NCBI RefSeq assembly: GCF_009389715.1
Contig: NW_024067908.1
Span: 310,001 to 374,000, forward strand
DNA length: 64,000 nt
Direction: 5' to 3'
DNA from: Phoenix dactylifera
Lineage: Eukaryota; Streptophyta; Magnoliopsida; Arecales; Arecaceae
The notes under the pieces: model-generated
What the model was told of the DNA's origin: nothing
The model's input: only the letters and a program-made list of their open reading frames with translations
Databases searched by the model: none
Shown: one piece after another, positions 11,785-23,025 of the stretch
Layout: every line of letters starts with the position of its first letter
Position numbering within the stretch: position 1 is the first letter of the stretch
Translations under genes and position numbers: made by a program

Positions 11785-12712
11785 AATTGAGGCTGATGAA
11801 ACTATAAGCTTCCATGTCTTACTTCACTGTCCCAGGGCTGTACAAATTTGGAGCTGTTTATCTGCATCCTTACTCTCGAGGTGATAGTTAGTGGAGGACT
11901 TATTATTGCTCTTGAGGGACTCCTCTCAAAGGCCTAGCACAGCTGAGCTGGGAGTAGTGGTGGTCTATTTGGCTTATCATATATGGCTAGATATGAATAG
12001 TCGCCTATTTGAGGGGAGAGGGTCGCTTTCTAGGATTGTGATGGACAGAGCCGTGTCTCAGGCTGCGAAGGTCTCTTCGGTGACACCATCGACTTCATTT
12101 GGGTTGGCCAGGGATATTTGAGGTACTTGTTCTGCTGTTGCAGCGTCCAGGTATGCATCTCTTTCTTGGGTATCCCCACCTTCTGGTTATCTTAAGGTGA
12201 ATTTTGATGGTGATATGGTGATAGATAGAGCATCCGGTAGAGTGGGCTTTGTTGTTAGGGACCATTATGGTAGATTGATTGCAGCTGGTGGACGGAGCAC
12301 ACTAGACTTGACTGCTGTAGGGGCGAAGCTACGAGTAGCCTGGAAGGGCATCATGTATGCGAGACGTGTGCTGGGTGTCGACATATTGTGTATTGAGGAA
12401 GACTCTACCATGGTGATTGCTTGGATACGGGGAGTGGATAGGTATGGCTATGGTCATCCGTTGATTCGGAATACTCGCAGATTGGTACAAGAGTTGTCCA
12501 TTATCTAGATTATTCATGTGTATCAAGAGACGAACAGAGCAGCGGACTGGGTCGCCTCGTATGTGGCACATCATTTTGGAGACGTCATTTGGACGAGTTT
12601 AGCAGGTGTTTCCCATCTGTTGTACTGCTTATTTTCGTTTGATTTGGCAGGATGTACTTAAATTTGAGTTATTGGAATGAAACGCCATTTTGACCAAAAA
12701 AAAAAAAAAAAA
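11785..12712 (+). mobile_element. 5'-truncated LINE, zf-RVT and RNase H end
   Basis: Starts with the end of a LINE-type zf-RVT domain (EADETISFHVLLHCP), then a linker and a plant LINE RNase H domain around 12197-12508: VNFDGD, GFVVRD, EEDSTMVIAWI. Stops at 12119 and 12506 interrupt the frame. It ends in an A-tract at 12696-12712, the 3' poly(A) of a LINE. It is inserted in the DOMON pseudogene: pseudogene sequence resumes right after the A-tract. I could not find a convincing target site duplication. Confidence 0.8.
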
Positions 12713-13028
12713 GAAAACTGTAAGCTGCGAGTCTGGGATCGCCATGGTTCTGTGGAAGGTGGCATGGGTATAGAGCATTGGCTGGCCGCATCGATTCTCG
12801 CACCTATACACAGTCATGTTCTTGGATTTGTCCGCAGGCACATCAAACTTTCCATTCGGCGACACGAGGGGACGGCGGTGCCGGACAAAGGAGATGCCAT
12901 CCCTCCGGTGGACATAAACCAATTCAGTGTGGTTCATTGATCCAGTAGGATTGGAGCCTCCAGGCAGATGTCCTCGACCTTCCCATCCTTGTTTGGCCGG
13001 CACTTACCGTACTGGGTGATGAAGTAGT
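12713..13028 (-). pseudogene. DOMON/cytochrome b561 pseudogene, second DOMON-linked segment
   Basis: Minus-strand frames read DYFITQYGKCRPNKDGKVED, then MNHTELVYVHRRDGISFVRH, RRPLVSPNGKFDVPADKSKN-MTV, and in another frame MRPANALYPCHLPQNHG. This is the order of an At5g54830-like DOMON protein. Frameshifts after CLEAP and after MTV break it. The left end abuts the LINE A-tract, the right end (GTAGT, 13024-13028) is the target site of the copia element. Confidence 0.8.
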
Positions 13029-13428
13029 TGTTAGATTTTTTGGTTAAATAATGATTAAAAATTTTCATACTTTAAAACATATATATTTGTATCTATGTTA
13101 AAGTTGGAGTTTAGCGCAGTTATTAAGTATGTTGTTTTGATTTGGAGGAGGTCGTGGGCTCGACTTTCCTTTACTCACGTGGAGGATTTAGTCACGTGGA
13201 GGCGCTCATTGGAGGATTTATTCCCCCGGCTCTCCACGTGAGAATAAAATCGAGGGAAAGTAGTGTCGAACCCACAACCTCCTCCAAATCAAAACAACAT
13301 ACTAACCAAGTGAGCCAAACTCCAACCTTAACACACACACACACACATACACATATATATATATATGTTTTAAAGTATGAAAACTTTTAATCATTATTTA
13401 ACCAAAAAAATCTAACATTCCTCCACCT
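13029..13428. repeat. 400-bp palindrome made of two inverted copies of the LTR start
   Basis: The left arm starts TGTTAGATTTTTTGGTTAAA; the right arm is its complement and ends TTTAACCAAAAAAATCTAACA. Both arms share the GGAGGAGGTCGTGGGTTCGA-like segment and meet near 13228. The right arm contains an (AC)n/(AT)n microsatellite (about 13331-13367). Confidence 0.85.
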
Positions 13429-15974
13429 GATTAAAATGTTTTCAAAATTTTATAAAATCACAAAATGGTCAAACCAGGCTTGTTTATGTCACGACTTCAA
13501 TAAAGGTAGCTTGCGGCTTTGAACCTTTACCTAGTGAAAATATATTTTCATCTGAAAGGTATAGTGGTAGCTAAAAAGCTTTGAACCAAATCCTTTGGTT
13601 CAGATTTCTATATACTTCACCTATGACAAATGCAAATACTGACTTCGTCATAGGTGGTGCTTTTTCCGGCCTCATACATCAATATCTCAGTTTCATGAGC
13701 GCTCTAGGGGTTAAACCCTTATCCCTATAGATTACGACCATACAGTCACACTCACATAGGTGAGTCCTCCAAGGGTGCTCGCAGCATAGCACCTTGCCAT
13801 AGACTCGGACTCATTTAGAGTTTTAAACTCTTCCGTATACCTCTGCTGTGTTTAGCACTCACATCATAGGGAGAGATCAAACGACATAAAGTCATTTTAT
13901 AATAGTGCTAACTAATCATTAAGCGAGTTGTTTTTCCTGTTGAACCTTTCGTCTTGGGATTTCCAGCCAGAATAGGTTGGGTTGCCATTGTCAATGATTC
14001 CTTATGGGTTTCAGTCCCATCACTTTTGATGTTTCCATGACTTTGCTTCTAGCTAGTCCTTTAGTCAAAGAATCTGCTAGGTTATCTTTAGATCTAACAA
14101 ATTTCAAAGTCATGATACTATTTTTAATTAGGTATCTAATAGTCTTATGTCTCACACTAATGTATCTTCTGTTTCTCTTGTTATACTCAGTATTTCTTCA
14201 AGTATTAATTGCAGCTTCATTATCACATAACAAAGAGATAGCATGCATAGGCTTTTTCATAATAGGTATTTCAGATATAAGATTCTTAAACCATTTTGCT
14301 TCATGACTTGCAGAATCTAAGGCTACAATCTCAGCCTCCATAATGGATCTGGTGATCACAGTTTGTTTAGATGATCTTCAAGCAACAGCTGCCCCAACCA
14401 ACATGAATATGTATCCACTAGTTCCTTTTCGGTTCACTAAATCAATGATTCAACTAGCATCACTATATCCTTCAAGTACAACAGAAAAATCTTGAGTAAA
14501 GTAAACCATAATACATGGTACCTCTCAAGTATCTAAGTACTCTATCCAGTGCTTCCTAGTGACTAATATTAGGGCAACTATTAAACCTACTGAGCTTTCC
14601 TATAACATAGGAAATGTCAGGTCTACTTGTATTTGCAACATACATCAGCGTCCTAATAATTTGAGCATATTTTTCTTGGGCCACTAGATCACCTTTGTTG
14701 CACTTCAAGTTCAAACCATGCTCATAAGATGTACTCACCGATTTACAGTTGTACTTATCAAATTTCTTCAATATTTTCTCAATATATTGTGATTGATCAA
14801 AGATCATACCATCAGGTATTCTGGTAATCCTGTTACCAAGAATTACCTCAGCCTAACCTAAATCTTTCATATCAAAATTATTAGACAAGAAAATTTGGAT
14901 AATAGTCACCATATTCATATCAGCACCAAAAATTAAGATATCATCAACATATAAACACAAGATAATACATGAATCATTTTCTAACTTAGAATATAAGACT
15001 TATCAGATTCTTTTGCTTTAAAGCCATAAGAAACAATTATTTTATCAAATTGTTATGTCATTGCTTAGGAGCTTGTTTTAAACCATACAGGAATTTGACT
15101 AACCTACAAACTTTTATTTTCTGTCCTTGAGCCACATATCCCTCTAGCTGATTCATATAAATCTCTTCCTCTAAATCACCATGGAGGAAAGCAGTCTTGA
15201 CATCCATCTGATGGATTATCAAATTATGAATTGAAGCTAGTGCAATTAAAGTACGTATAGTGGTTATCCTAGTCACAGGGGAATACGTATCAAAGTAGTC
15301 AATACCCTCTTTTTGAGAAAAGCCATTAGCAACTAATCTTGCTTTATATTTTTTAATTGAACCATCAGGTCTTAATTTCTTCTTAAATATCCATTTACAG
15401 CCTATAGCCCTATTACCAGGTGGTAAGTTAGTTAGAAACTACGTTTCATTAGTCATAAGTGAATTCATTTCACTATTAATAGCTTTCTTCTAAAACATAG
15501 AATCTGATGAGTTCATAGCATCTTTATATGTTTTAGGATCATCTTCAACCGTAAAGGTATAGAAATCAGATCCAAAATCTTTCTTGTTCTTAATTCTTTT
15601 GCCTTTACTAAGTTCATTAATATCAATAAATTTATTTTCATTTTCATTAGCAGGAATAATTAGAGAATTAGAGGGTGTACTACAAGATGCATCATTAGAT
15701 CTATCTTTTACATGCCTTTCTATTTTATCCTTAAATGAAAATTGTCTTCAAAAAAGGAAGCATCTTTAGATTCAATTATAGTATTCTTATCTATGCCATT
15801 TATATCAAAACTAATGACTAAGAATCTATAAGTAACACTATTAAGAGAATAATTAAGAAACATAGCATCAGAAGGATTTGGTCCTATCTTTTTTATCTCC
15901 TTTTTGATGTTTACTGTACTTTTAAAACCTCTAAAGAGATTTGGGATGATCTTAATAAGAAATATAGTATCCAA
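13429..15974 (-). pseudogene. Copia pol remnant: reverse transcriptase and RNase H
   Basis: Minus-strand frames give the copia RT segment QMDVKTAFLHGDLEEEIYM and LYGLKQAPK (15058-15276), a later RT segment SRPDISYVIGKLSRF (14556-14807), and RNase H pieces SGYIFMLVGAAVAWRSSKQT and MEAEIVALDSASHEAKWF (14300-14450). A GGTGGAGGAATG polypurine tract (complement at about 13427-13438) precedes the inverted LTR piece. Many stops and frameshifts; non-functional. The YxDD region is not intact. Confidence 0.8.
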
Positions 15975-16302
15975 GATGCCAGAATGGACAAGTTACTGCT
16001 CGTCAATTCCTGTCATATAAGATGGTTGACACCAAGCCCATAATTGACCAAGCCCATGAGTTAACAATGATTGATCATGAATTAGGTTTAAGGGGAATGG
16101 GTATAACTGAGAGCTTTCAAGTTGCTTGTACTATTGACAAGCTCCCACATTCTTGAAAAGATTTTGGATTATCGCTAAAATATAAAACCGAGGATATGAC
16201 AATGAAAAGCCTACTGTCTGTCATTAGGATCCAAGAACAACACCTTGAGAAAGACAATGAGCAACTCATGAAACCTAAGTTTCTAGCCAAGGTAAACTTT
16301 AA
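15975..16302 (+). pseudogene. Copia gag fragment in the opposite orientation to pol
   Basis: Plus-strand frame reads ARQFLSYKMVDTKPIIDQAH, then GMGITESFQVACTIDKLPHS and LLSVIRIQEQHLEKDN, a copia gag (UBN2-type) core with a stop after LPHS. It directly abuts the right LTR at 16303, so the rest of gag and the normal gag-pol order are missing. Confidence 0.75.
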
Positions 16303-17285
16303 TGTTAGATTTTTTGGTTAAATAATGATTAAAAGTTTTCATACTTTAAAACATATATATTTATATATATGTTAAGATGGGAGTTTGGCTTAGTTAGTTA
16401 GTACGTTGTTTTGATTTGGAGGAGGTCGTAGGTTCGATTCTCCTTTTCCTTGGTTTTATTCTCACGTGGAGGATTTATTCAGGGGGAGGCCCTCATTAGA
16501 GGATTTATTCCCTCGGTAGCTCGGCCTGAGCTCGTCCCGCCTCGCGACACGAGCCTCCGAGGATTTATTCACGTGGAGGCGCGCCTGTGCTCGTTCGAGG
16601 CGGGTGGGTCTCGCCTCGTGCGAGTACTCGTCCAAAGCGCGAAGAGCCGAGATCGTATCTCGCCCGTGCTCGTCCGAAGCAGGTGAGAGCCGAGGCCGAG
16701 GTCGCACCACAGGTGCGATGAGTTGAGGTGCGTGAGCCGTGCCTCGCACCCGAAGCACGAGAAGCCACGTTGTTTCCTCGCTTGCACCTCTTCGCAACTC
16801 ACCTCGCATCCGCTGGCTCTACTCTCAGTATTTTTTCAAACTTTCTTACTAGTTTTGACCGTTGGATCGATTTTTGGTCGCGTCTGTCCCGAAGAAATCT
16901 ATAAATAGATCTCTACGGATTAGACAGAGGAGAGGATCGAAAGTAGAGAACTTCTATTCTCTTTTTCTACTACTTTTCTTTTAATCAACGGACTTGCTGC
17001 ATACTCATTCTGGGTCCGAAGGCTTTTTAGATCTATGCAAATCATTGAGGCAGAAGGAACATTGCGAGAGGCTGTTGTATCTCAAGAGTAGAACGGCATC
17101 CAATCTTAGTGCACTGTAAGGTGGCGAAATCTACTTCAAGAAAAGTGACCAACAGACCACGCCTCAGCATCTCGGGTTCCATTTTTTCACTTTTTCTATT
17201 TATTTTTTAAGCCTATTTCTATCCATTATCTATTGAAGTAGAATATTTTAGATTTTATTTTTTCTGAGACAGATTACTTCCAACA
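16303..17285 (+). repeat. Full-length LTR of the self-inverted copia element
   Basis: A 983-bp LTR from TGTTAGA to CCAACA. It contains a GC-rich U3 region with short repeats (CACGTGGAGG, CTCGTCCGAAG-like units, about 16480-16700), a TATAAATA box at 16900-16907 and a T-rich end. The first 200 bp recur twice at 13029-13428. Confidence 0.8.
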
Positions 17286-17290
17286 GTAGT

Positions 17291-17925
17291 CCCTTCTTCG
17301 GTAAGCCCAGCCATGACGGCGTCGGCAGGAGACGATCGACGACCCTAGAGCCACCCTCACGAAAGCGATAGAGTCTCCAGCGACCCCACCGCCGACTGGA
17401 GGCCAATCTTGACGAAGGGCGCCTCGGACACGAGGGTCCACCAGCGCGGAACCGCGACGACAGAGCCCGGCACTTGTCGAGCATCGTGGGTTGTCTGTGG
17501 ACCCGTTTCAGGGTAGACGGCGGAGCGAGGACGACGTGGCCGAAGTCGGAGGCGGTCGACTCGTCCCTGACCGCCTGACGGCATGGACAGCGGACGAATC
17601 CCCGGTGCGGTTCGCCCGACGGACGGTGAGGGTCTCGTTGCGGTTACGTCCTAGTCAGTCGCCGGTCGGATAAGGTCGTCCAAGCCGTCGACGGCGGCAC
17701 CCCACCACCGTATGCGGCCGGAGCTACGGATCATGCCGAAAGCACGGACGGAAAAGGAGCAGGCGTCGAGGACGCGGACCATCCAGCGGAGCTGCTGCTG
17801 GAGCATGGAGAGACTCCGCCTCGAAGCCGGCGAGGGCGGTGCAACTCTCGGGTCAGAATTCGGCGCCGGAGAGCGGGACCGCAAGGAGGGGAAACATGGA
17901 GGGCCGAGCCCGTCCGCCATTAGTT
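17291..17925 (-). pseudogene. DOMON/cytochrome b561 pseudogene, N-terminal part
   Basis: Minus-strand frames read SLSMLQQQLRWMVRVLDACS, FSVRAFGMI, RIRWWGAAVDGLDD (17651-17880), MLDKCRALSSRFR (17440-17484), WTLVSEAPFVKIGLQSAV (17390-17450) and ADAVMAGLTEEG (17290-17325). This is the N-terminal order of At5g54830-like proteins (QHQLRG, DDCSF, WWGA, MFDNC, TEEG). Frames change repeatedly. The left edge is the copia target site GTAGT, and the gene resumes across the insertion at 13028. Confidence 0.78.
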
Positions 17926-19726
17926 TTGGAGGAGAACGGTGGCGGGGACGGCGCCACTTTCGTTTGCCTTATTCCGTTGGTATTGCCGCTACAGCGGCGG
18001 CGGCGGCGAAGCGTGGAGACCGACGCGGACGAACCGAGCGGATTTATTTTAATTTTTGTTTTGGATCGTCGGAGAGCATTTTAAGCTCTTCGCTAAAGAC
18101 ACACACACGGACGCATTAGAAAAAAAAAAAGGGCTTGGCTGAAGGTCTGAAACGAGGCCCAGATTGATTGCATTCGGAACACCGCTTCCATCTTCCATCA
18201 TTTTCTAATACAGTACCCACCGGCACCTCTCTCTCTCCTCTTCTTCTTTCTTTTTTTTATTTTTATTTTTTGTACCGCAGTAGTTCACACCTGCCGCTGT
18301 AGATGGGTGCAGCCAATAAAATTTTAAAAAAATAACACAGGAGATGAAGCACCGACACACCACGAATAAAGCTACCCAATCAACTAGCATTTTTAGCAAC
18401 ATCAATATTTTATTATCGTAGGAAGCTCGAACTTTGAACTACTGCCGGCATGTACGTTGCTGGGACTACTTCAAACTCGACACAAGCATGTATAGGCTTA
18501 GCTGGCCCCTATACAATGAAATATTGCATAAAAACTTGCTTAACCTACAGGCATGCAAAATTGGTTGTAGTTAGCATGGACCATTCCGGCACTTGAGTTG
18601 CCGGAACTAGTTCAGACATGCAGATTTAACCTAAGCACAAGTCTATCACCTACTGAAAAAAAAATAATATTGCATGTTAGAGCAGTGTCTGGATTAGTGT
18701 ACAATAACAGTAAAATTAATCTGGCCTTGAGTTGCTCACTTGGGATGCGTTCACACAGAGACGGAAAATAGTTGGATCGACAGTTTGTATTGGATCTTCT
18801 GGTTTCATCTATGGATGAGGATTGAAGGATGCAAAGATTTTTTTACCAAAAAAAAAAAGGATGCAAAGGTGCACCTGCAATTTAACCCACCAATCAGAAT
18901 TGTCCTTCAACTCTCATGATGCATGTCTGCTGATAACGTTCAATATAATTGATCAGTAACATATAAAATCAAAGCACCAATATTTGAAGAAATTTCCTGC
19001 TCGGCTATGCAGGAAGCTGTATCTTCTGCCAAGTCATTCATCGCCGAAGCCCCTGGAAAAACAGAGTGAAATATCTCTCTATCCTATGTCAAAAGGAACT
19101 ATTAAACTGCGGAAATTTCATGAGCATGTTATTTTTTATTTACTTGAGATTAACTAGAAAGCACAGATGTGGGGAGAATTCTTCTGAGTTTCAGAAATCC
19201 AACTAGAGTCTCCAGAAGAGAAAAGATCATTGGACAGAAAGAAAGAAACAAAGACATCCCAAAATTACATCATAGCGTAGATGGTCATTTATGATAAGAA
19301 TGAACAGAAATGCTATATAATATTATAGACAGATAACACATTAGAGTCATAACATGAGTATTTGTCTCATTTGAGAGAGAACCTTCGTTTCCTCCATGAT
19401 TTCCAATATCCAAGGGGGGGTTAGAAAAGATATGCATGGCAGTACAGCACTCCGAACTTTGAAGATCTCTTACTTTACTGTTGAAATTGCAGACAAAACA
19501 ACTATCTTGCATAAGTATTAGAGATAACCGTTGAGCTAACTGAAACTTCTGGTCAAAGATTAATTGTTCCTGAACTTTAGATAAGAAAGAAAACCATGCA
19601 CAAATACCACAAGAAACATAATCTGGATTGCAAAAACATATGATAAGGTTGAAATTAAATTTATAAAGGTCATAAGGTGAAAGAATGGAATCATCAGTTG
19701 TTTTTTTTATTTTATTCATCTTTTTT
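17926..19726. other. Intergenic DNA with no recognised gene
   Basis: The part up to about 18120 is the former 5' region of the DOMON pseudogene (GGC-rich). From 18120 onward there are A-runs (18120-18130, 18851-18860) and a CT/T-rich stretch (18226-18270). A 144-codon open frame at 19285-19719 (minus) has no recognisable motif and I do not call it a gene. Confidence 0.45.
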
Positions 19727-21465
19727 TTAGAGTAATGAAGGAAGTGAGGAACTTTTCCTCGATTTATTGCAGAATATAATCAACATTTATAAGATTGGAA
19801 ATAGGGACAGAGGGTACAAGATAAGTCCAAATTAGGTACAAGAAGATCAAGAGGACAATTTGGTAGCAATCAAGAAAGGGAAGACAGGAGGCTTTTATGG
19901 CTGACCAACTGTTTGGGAAAACAAAGATATCCTTAGAACTGAAAGGAATTCAAAGCTTTGAATCCAAAAAAGTTACAACCTAGGACCTTATCCAAAAAGG
20001 TTAGCCAAAAGATATTATTTGGATTTCTTAGTTCTGTATAAGTATCCAAGATCTTTTTGGCAAATAACCGATATCGGACTAAATACATGCCCGCACGGTT
20101 TTCGCATACTTCCCCATTTAAGCCCTGGCGTTTTCGTGAAGCTAGGGGTCCAAATCTATTTAAATCCAATTACAAATACTACGATTAGCTCATGGTTAAT
20201 CCAAATAGGCTAGTGCTGCAGTGTTTCCTAGTCTACATAAGTCATGGGTCAGATTCATTCTGATACCATTTATTACAACTCAGGATCTCATCCAAAAAGA
20301 CTAGTCAAAAGATATTATTTGGGTTCCTTAGTTCCGTATAAGTACTCAAGATTTTTCTAACAAATAACTGATATAGGACTAAACATATGCTCACACGAGT
20401 CCTTACAAGAACTGTGATGGATGAACAATTTTTCTTGAGAAAGATTCTTGAGTTTTGTTCGAGCCGCATCTGCCAACTAAGAGCCACTAGGAGTTAATCC
20501 ATGCCTTCTTCAATGCTGGTTGAACTTTCTTGCCCCTCCAACTTGTCCGAAGAGCTTGAGGGCATGACTTGAAGGAGTCCTAAATGCGACCAGTGAACAG
20601 ACCCTTGATGAAGACATGAGTTGCGAGTTTCAACAGATGAGCCACATAATGGGAACCTGAGTACCTTCCAAGCTCTTTTTTAGTAAGAACATCTCTTGTT
20701 TTTAATCTATTCCTCAAGCAAGTCAAAAGAAAATTTTACCTTTCTTCGGCACAACTGCCTTCTAGATGGCTTCATAGTAAAGATAGAGATTGCCACCATT
20801 GTTGATGAATTTATAGAAGGAGTTGACATAGATATTACCATCCTTAGTAAGCTTCCACATCTGCATGTCTGCTAAACGAGGTCTAATGGGTTTGAATTTT
20901 CCAGTTGTCATAATTCAAAAAGAGAAGGAGAGGAGACATAGCAGTTTAATGTTCCATTTCGAAGTCGCCAATTCCACTGAGAAGCTACTGAAATATTAGT
21001 TTTTAGCACTCTGCCATAAAGCTCTTAGAAGGGACTGGAGCTTGGAACAGAGCCAACAAAAGTTTTTTCTCAAGGATCTCTTAGTTTGCATTCTAAGCTT
21101 TTTATTAGCATTAATAGGCACTGTTGATTTGTTCTCTCCAACTTGTTCCCCATGCCCTTCATGAGTTTCCAAGCCCACTTTGCTATAGCAATGCTTGATT
21201 CAAGTTTCTGATATTCTTTATAACTAGGAACCCTTCTTCCTTAACACAACAGACGCTCTCCAAATTCATCGAGCAATTGAAGGCATTCACACTTTCCTTC
21301 CCAAAGAAAAAGCTTATCTCACCCGATCAATTCCATTGGAGACCCATCTTGGTAGCTTGACAATGGGTATGAAGTAGGATAACATGGCTGTTAGAACAAT
21401 GTTGATTAGCGTGATTCTTCCATAGACAGAAGCTTCCCTTTACATGAAGCAAGTCTAGTGCTAAT
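19727..21465 (-). mobile_element. LINE, 3' portion: RT end, zf-RVT, 3' UTR
   Basis: Minus-strand frames give RT-end motifs KGKLLSM and LWEGKCECLQLLDEF (21230-21460), the block AIAKWAWKLMKGMGN (21150-21190), and a zf-RVT-like region with VNSFYKFINNGG and KKGKIFFWLA (20690-20840), all interrupted by stops. The 3' end is probably at 19727, where the complement ends in an A-run after a Tyr/Cys/Leu-rich 3' UTR. The 5' continuation lies across the CACTA element at 23381. Confidence 0.7.
19971..20410 (+). repeat. Two direct copies of a ~140-bp repeat
   Basis: A segment with ATCCAAAAAG, AAAAGATATTATTTGG, TTAGTTC(T/C)GTATAAGTA and GG ACTAAA(T/C)A occurs at about 19971-20100 and again at 20271-20400. 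They differ by many point changes and sit within the LINE remnant. Class unknown; possibly ends of a small non-autonomous element. Confidence 0.6.
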
Positions 21466-22247
21466 CACTACAGAAAAAACTAGATTTTCCGACGCTTTTC
21501 TCCCGACGCTAGGAGGAAGCGTCGGGAAATCTTTGTTCGGCACCACACTTTGCCGACGCTACTAAAAAGCGTCGGTAAAGTTGCACCTAAGACGACGCTT
21601 AAAAGCGTAGCCGAAGGTCTGGACCTAAGACGACGCTTATAAGCGTCATCGGAGGCCAAATCCCTTCACAATCTCGATTGATGCCCTAGCTACACCCTGC
21701 GCCGACCCAATTCCTTAAAATCTCTCCTCTCCTCTCCTCCTCTCATACCCCTGCGCCGACCTCAATCCCTTAAAATCTCTCCTCTCCTCTCCTCCTCTCA
21801 TCGTTAGATCTCTTCCCTCTCAGTCCCAGCCGCCATGCTCGACTCATCCCTCCTCAAGCTCTCCCTTTTCGTCGCTGGCGACCCCGCCGACCCTCCGGCC
21901 GCCTGCTCCCCCTGGAGCTTCGCCGACGGTGCCGTCGGCTTCGGCAACTCCGTCAGAAAGAGGGCGTACTTCGGCGATGGCTCCGATGTCGTCACTGGGG
22001 CCGTCCACAGGGTTTTCTTGGTTTTATATCGCCCGAATAATTCTTGATCCTTCTCTGGATCTCTGAGCAATCAAAGATCCTATCTGCTCCATGCCCTAAT
22101 TAATTTTGGAGGCCCTTCTCCTTGCAGTTTGATGATCTGCACCTGGCACTACTTCGAGATTTCTTGGTTCTTTAGAAAGATCGCTCATCTTCTTGACAAC
22201 ATTATCCATAGGTCAGCTCCGCGGTGAAATTGGTAGTCTGAATCAAA

Positions 22248-22562
22248 ATGCCTCCCGGAGAAGATACTGCGAGCCTTGACGTCGACATGGGTGAGGAATT
22301 CTGACTTGTTTCGTTCTTTCTTTCCTTCTTTCCTTCCTTTCTTTTCTTTTTTTGTATAACTATAGGGGTGAAGAGAATCTTCTTTCTTTTGGGTTCCTCA
22401 GCTAAAAAGCGATCAGAAGTAATAGATTGGCTCAACGGTCTGTTCCCAGACTTTAGCATGGCTCCAGATGCATCGGAGGAAGAATTGAGAGCAAAGCTGT
22501 TCGATGGTGCTGTGTTTTGTGCTATTTTGAGGAGACTGAGTCTTGGTCACATGGAGGAGGTT
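22248..22562 (+). pseudogene. Captured kinesin-14 (KIN-14) CH-domain gene fragment inside CACTA
   Basis: Exon 1 (22248-22290) starts MPPGEDTASLDVDM; a GT (22291) to AG (22365) intron follows; exon 2 (22366-22562) reads SEVIDWLNGLFPDFSMAP, DASEEELRAKLFDGAVFCAI and LRRLSLGHMEEV. This resembles the start of the calponin-homology domain at the N-terminus of plant KIN-14 kinesins. The frame ends at a stop after ESLAT, with no motor domain. A retained intron shows DNA-level capture. An upstream open frame (21835-22047) may be another captured exon of unknown origin. Confidence 0.7.
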
Positions 22563-22916
22563 GAATCATTGGCGACTTGAAGCTCCTCTGATATCTGAAT
22601 TAGATAGAGGATTCCGATCTAATTTTGATGTGGATTTACGCTGCAGACAAAGAGTGGTGCTCTTCGAGATGCCGCCGTCACTGGGGCCTTCCTCCTTTTG
22701 GGTGAGCAACCTATTCTTGTTCTTCGTTCTAGATTTCTTATAGTAGTATTTGGAAAGAAGATTCATCTTTCCCATTAACATGCCTCTTTCCCTTCCTAGC
22801 CTTCTTTAAGCAGAGAAACACCTTCGGTTGCTTCAGAAATGCTTTCTCGGTTTGCTCGGCCATGATTGAATCGGGCGGAGGAGGGCCTTCGAGCGCAGGA
22901 AGGAGACGCGAGCAGC

Positions 22917-23025
22917 GGCGGTGGCTGTAGCGGGAGGGATCGAGCTCCGGCAGCGGCGGTGGCTGTAGCGGTGGTGGCTGCGGCGGTGGCTGTAGTGGTG
23001 GTGGCTGTAGCGGTGGTGGCCTCTC
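22917..23025 (+). repeat. GGTGGCTGTAGCGG minisatellite within CACTA
   Basis: Several copies of a 12-21-bp unit around GGTGGCTGTAGCGGT. GC-rich and part of the transposon cargo. Confidence 0.7.

Larger units (their letters stand above)
13029..17285. mobile_element. Self-inverted Ty1/copia element, TSD GTAGT
   Basis: The outer ends are TGTTAGATTT (13029) and TTCCAACA (17285), flanked by the direct repeat GTAGT (13024-13028 and 17286-17290). Joining the flanks restores the host pseudogene (RRRDYFITQYG), so this 4.26-kb block is one insertion. Inside, the order is abnormal: 200 bp of LTR start (+), the same 200 bp inverted, then polypurine tract, RNase H and reverse transcriptase on the minus strand, then a gag piece on the plus strand, then a full LTR (+). 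The sub-parts are listed separately. Confidence 0.85.

Noticed and set aside
19285..19719. 144-codon minus-strand frame
   Set aside because: No motif, no homologue recognised, AT-rich surroundings; not enough to call a gene.
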